Positions 12,443-14,212 of a stretch of 14,212 bases of DNA are shown here, one piece after another. Positions within the stretch are counted from its first letter, which is position 1; each line of letters starts with the position of its first letter. Source of the DNA: JAGXIT01 sp964393815. GTDB taxonomy: Bacteria; Patescibacteriota; Saccharimonadia; Saccharimonadales; UBA4665. A program made the position numbers and the translations under genes. Location: assembly GCA_964393815.1 (NCBI GenBank), contig CAYMUP010000023.1, forward strand, positions 1 to 14,212. The letters are read 5' to 3'. The notes beneath the pieces are model-generated. The model was not told where the DNA came from. It saw only the letters and a program-made list of their open reading frames with translations, and made no database searches.

Positions 12443-12664
12443 ATGTCAGGATTAGAGCAATCATTTTATATTGTCGGGATTATATTTATGTCGGTGTCAC
12501 TTATCTTGATCGCGAGCCTTGTGACCGCCGTAATTGTCATCCGTAACAAAGTTGTCTCACTCGAAAAAACGGTCGAAGAAAAGCTGCAATCTGCTACGCG
12601 CGTACCAAACAAAGTCGTGGAGCTCGCGAACGCAGTAAAAGAAGTAGCAAAAGCAGTAAAGTAA
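12443..12664 (+). CDS. Small single-pass membrane protein with charged C-terminal helix
   Basis: A 73-residue protein with one hydrophobic helix (about 8-33) and a C-terminal amphipathic helix rich in Lys, Glu, Val and Ala (about 36-73) that looks like a short coiled coil. The ATG at 12443 is chosen because GAGG (12432-12435) lies 7 bases upstream; a longer frame from a GTG at 12368 would run through the promoter. It is first in an operon with the YihY-family gene, 40 bases ahead of it. No family is recognised. It could be a scaffold or partner for the neighbouring membrane protein, which is only a guess from position. Confidence 0.7.
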   Translation: MSGLEQSFYIVGIIFMSVSLILIASLVTAVIVIRNKVVSLEKTVEEKLQSATRVPNKVVELANAVKEVAKAVK

Positions 12665-12704
12665 AGCTGCTAAATCAAACCAAGTGAAGTTAACAGAGAG
12701 AAAA

Positions 12705-13676
12705 ATGGCATCCCAAGTGAAGAAAGCCAAGTCCAAGAACCCTATAGAGCGCTTGCAAGCGTGGTTCGATGGGTTTCAACAACGACACAAAAGTGTCGCC
12801 TTCCCCTACGCGGTAATCAAAAAATATAGCGACGACGAGTCAGGATACCAGGCTGCACTTATCACCTACTATGGTTTTCTCTCTTTTTTCCCGTTGCTTA
12901 TTGTGGCGACGGCTGTAATCCAATCTATTTCTCAAAAAGACGCCAGCCTACGCGATCAGTTTATATCAAGTGTTAATAGCTATTTTCCCGCCATTGGCCA
13001 AGGCTTAACTGAGAGCATAAATGCCCCGAGCAAAACTGGTCTTGCCCTTTTGGTCGGTCTACTCATAACCTTTTACGGCGCAAGGGGGGTTACCGACGCT
13101 ATCCAACACGCCCTTAACCATATATGGGCAGTACCCCGTCACAAACGCGCTGGATTCCCTAAAGCACCTGTGCGCAGTTTGGCTATGATTATTTTTGGGG
13201 GGATCGGCCTAGTCATCGCTGCCTCTTTCAACGGCTGGGCAGCAAGCGCCGATCATGATATTGCAAGTAGATTTGCTTTGTGGCTCAGTGGTTTTACGGT
13301 GCTCTTTTTAGTGTTATGGGGGACCTTTACGTTTGGGTCGTCGGCTCGAAAAAGGCCTTTTTCCAATATACCGGGTGCCTTGTTTGCAGCGATAGGTCTT
13401 TTGGCTTTGCAAGTACTGGGTAGCTACCTCATTACTCGTCAGCTGCACTCGCTTAGGGGTCTCAACGCCCAATTTGCGATCGTGCTCGTTTTGATGTTTT
13501 GGATGTATTTACAGGCTCAGCTTGTCATGTATGCCATTGAATTTAACTCGGTTCGAGCGCTGAAACTCTGGCCACGCAGCCTAAATAACAAACCGCCGAC
13601 AGATGCTGACAGAAAAGCCTACGAACTCTACCGCGAACGCGAAACCTTCCACGTCGACGAACCCGTCGGCCACTAG
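12705..13676 (+). CDS. YihY/BrkB-family integral membrane protein
   Basis: A 323-residue membrane protein of the YihY (formerly BrkB or 'RNase BN') family. Landmarks: LITYYGFLSFFPLLIV (52-67), the first long helix with its aromatic-Pro pattern; the segment TFYGARGVTDAIQHALNHIW (122-141); SLAMIIFGGIGLVIAAS (158-174); a fourth helix (189-209); IPGALFAAIGLLALQVLGSY (222-241); and NAQFAIVLVLMFWMYLQAQLV (254-274), with the typical final helix. About six transmembrane helices are expected, and both ends are charged. Function of the family is not firmly established; claims of RNase activity were withdrawn. The ATG at 12705 follows GAGAG by 4 bases; an upstream in-frame GTG at 12684 has no ribosome binding site. 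No terminator follows directly. Confidence 0.88.
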   Translation: MASQVKKAKSKNPIERLQAWFDGFQQRHKSVAFPYAVIKKYSDDESGYQAALITYYGFLSFFPLLIVATAVIQSISQKDASLRDQFISSVNSYFPAIGQGLTESINAPSKTGLALLVGLLITFYGARGVTDAIQHALNHIWAVPRHKRAGFPKAPVRSLAMIIFGGIGLVIAASFNGWAASADHDIASRFALWLSGFTVLFLVLWGTFTFGSSARKRPFSNIPGALFAAIGLLALQVLGSYLITRQLHSLRGLNAQFAIVLVLMFWMYLQAQLVMYAIEFNSVRALKLWPRSLNNKPPTDADRKAYELYRERETFHVDEPVGH

Positions 13677-13689
13677 TCGCTCGCTTGAC

Positions 13690-13718
13690 TTGCCTTTTGT
13701 CTCACAAAAAGCTATAAT
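13690..13718 (+). promoter_or_regulatory. Promoter ahead of the structured leader and tRNA-His
   Basis: TTGCCT (13690-13695) and a perfect TATAAT (13713-13718) are separated by 17 bases. A start near 13725 would give a leader of about 160 bases before tRNA-His. Confidence 0.6.
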
Positions 13719-13724
13719 CACCTC

Positions 13725-13882
13725 TGTTTTCTGCGCATAATGCAGCTAACCAAAATTCCAATCCAAGGAGCGATAGCGACTGAATGGAATTTTGAGAGGA
13801 GCAGCCGGCTAAGGTTGTAATTTGATAAATAAGAGCATCTGCTCGTTTTACCAAATGGAAACCGTTGGCGTGCTGCGACTAA
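13725..13882 (+). ncRNA. Structured leader RNA upstream of tRNA-His, family unknown
   Basis: Three stacked structures can be drawn. (1) CTGC/GCAG at 13731-13745. (2) A perfect 10-bp stem, 13751-13760 with 13785-13794, around a 24-base loop. (3) A long arm from GCAGC (13801-13805) to GCTGC (13872-13876). Inside this last arm, GGTT/AACC (13813-13816 with 13860-13863), ATTTG/CAAAT (13820-13824 with 13852-13856) and GAGC-ATCT-GCTC (13833-13844) stack on one axis. No open frame of note lies here. It does not match a riboswitch or RNA family I know. It could be an independent small RNA, a processed tRNA leader, or a palindromic repeat. Confidence 0.45.
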
Positions 13883-13960
13883 GGCGGGCGTAGCTCAGTC
13901 GGTTAGAGCGTCTGATTGTGGTCCAGAAGGTCGTGGGTTCAATTCCCATCGCTCGCCCCA
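13883..13960 (+). tRNA. tRNA-His (GTG)
   Basis: A cloverleaf with acceptor GCGGGCG/CGCTCGC, D-arm GCTC/GAGC, anticodon loop TTGTGGT (anticodon GTG), variable loop AGGTC, T-arm GTGGG-TTCAATT-CCCAT, C73 and encoded CCA (13958-13960). The extra G at -1 (13883) opposite C73 is the identity element of tRNA-His. The anticodon stem TCTGA/CCAGA has an A-C mismatch at 31-39. Confidence 0.95.
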
Positions 13961-14001
13961 TATAAAGAGTCCTAGGCGAAAGCCTAGGGCTTTTTATATG
14001 G
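13958..14001 (+). terminator. Long hairpin terminator after tRNA-His
   Basis: CCTAGGC-GAAA-GCCTAGG (13971-13988) is extended outward by eleven or more pairs (two G-U), giving a stem of roughly 20 bp that includes the tRNA's CCA. The descending arm contains TTTTT (13991-13995). Confidence 0.9.
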
Positions 14002-14022
14002 ACAGGAAACGCTAACCAATAT

Positions 14023-14060
14023 AAAAACAGTTCCCGGTTTTTCACCTGGGAACTGTTTTT
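14023..14060. terminator. Bidirectional hairpin terminator
   Basis: A perfect 13-bp stem (14023-14035 with 14048-14060) with A5 and T6 flanks and a 12-base loop. It would stop the minus-strand gene ending at 14090 and back up the tRNA-His terminator. Confidence 0.88.
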
Positions 14061-14065
14061 TACTT

Positions 14066-14080
14066 CGGTGAGTTTCACCG
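14066..14080. other. Short hairpin before the bidirectional terminator
   Basis: CGGTGA (14066-14071) pairs with TCACCG (14075-14080) around GTT. It lies between the stop of the minus-strand gene and the stronger terminator and may assist it. Confidence 0.5.
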
Positions 14081-14089
14081 CATTTTAGT

Positions 14090-14212
14090 TTATTGACTCA
14101 GCGAGCTATACATACGTACTGGCTCAGCTTTTGCGTCATGCGCTGTCTTTTTTAACATGGTCCAGGCTGCCAGTACAATTAAGCTGAGGCTCATCAAAGA
14201 TTGCCAAATTAG
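14090..14212 (-). CDS. C-terminal part of a membrane protein, cut by window edge
   Basis: The minus strand from the window edge is open for 40 codons to TAA at 14090-14092. It encodes a hydrophobic helix (LIWQSLMSLSLIVLAAW), then a basic and polar tail (KKTAHDAKAEPVRMYSSLSQ). The helix-then-KK arrangement fits a last transmembrane segment with a cytoplasmic tail. An internal ATG could start a 34-residue protein, but no ribosome binding site precedes it, so a partial longer gene is more likely. The family is not recognisable. Two hairpins directly downstream serve as its terminator. Confidence 0.6.
   Translation of the reverse strand, partial: LIWQSLMSLSLIVLAAWTMLKKTAHDAKAEPVRMYSSLSQ

Noticed and set aside
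13848..14078. 76-codon open frame antisense to tRNA-His, containing an MGIEPTTFWTT string
   Set aside because: This is the well-known false protein predicted antisense to tRNA genes; the stretch is explained by tRNA-His and its terminators.

Overview
The window reads as a chromosomal segment of an ultrasmall Candidate Phyla Radiation bacterium, most likely a Saccharibacteria (TM7) relative. This is inference: compact operons, a mix of Shine-Dalgarno (SD) and apparently leaderless genes, an N-terminal membrane anchor of a type I associate with that group, and a helix-turn-helix (HTH) domain fused to MurA. No rRNA or ribosomal protein is present to settle the taxonomy. Stops are almost all TAA or TAG; TGA ends only the trehalase-like gene, so the standard code is assumed.

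Left end (1-1195): the 3' half of tRNA-Phe with a long terminator hairpin, then a structured stretch carrying an inverted and a direct degenerate copy of the tRNA-Phe 3' end. Next come a lone 150-residue unknown protein, a frameshifted and truncated P-loop kinase remnant, and two related REP-like palindromes. This looks like a decayed accessory locus beside a tRNA gene. Region 1196-2974 (minus strand): a Nudix hydrolase and VIT1/CCC1-type metal transporter operon, a 55-residue zinc-ribbon-like protein, and a small one-helix membrane protein whose frame is broken by a TGA at codon 15. Region 3224-6531 (minus strand): a membrane-anchored extracytoplasmic protein, then an XRE-type regulator and a divergent trehalase-like glycosidase three bases apart.

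Centre (6532-12011): murB is divergent from the XRE gene over a symmetric overlapping promoter. It is followed by an unknown 231-residue protein that converges to within three bases of a second Nudix gene. That Nudix gene starts directly after the stop of glyA (serine hydroxymethyltransferase), whose product carries a C-terminal tail with eight cysteines in a duplicated metallothionein-like pattern. Divergent from glyA is murA, fused to an N-terminal XRE-type HTH domain and apparently leaderless. MurA and MurB are the two steps that commit UDP-GlcNAc to UDP-MurNAc.

Right end (12012-14212): a shared terminator, minus-strand tRNA-Arg(TCT) and tRNA-Gly(TCC), and a divergent operon of a small membrane protein and a YihY-family membrane protein. 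Then come a roughly 160-base strongly structured leader, tRNA-His(GTG) with long terminators, and the C-terminal end of another minus-strand membrane protein cut by the window edge.

The most unusual items are the cysteine-rich tail on serine hydroxymethyltransferase, the HTH-MurA fusion, the symmetric leaderless promoter between murB and the XRE gene, the in-frame TGA, the tRNA-Phe-derived repeats, and the structured RNA ahead of tRNA-His.
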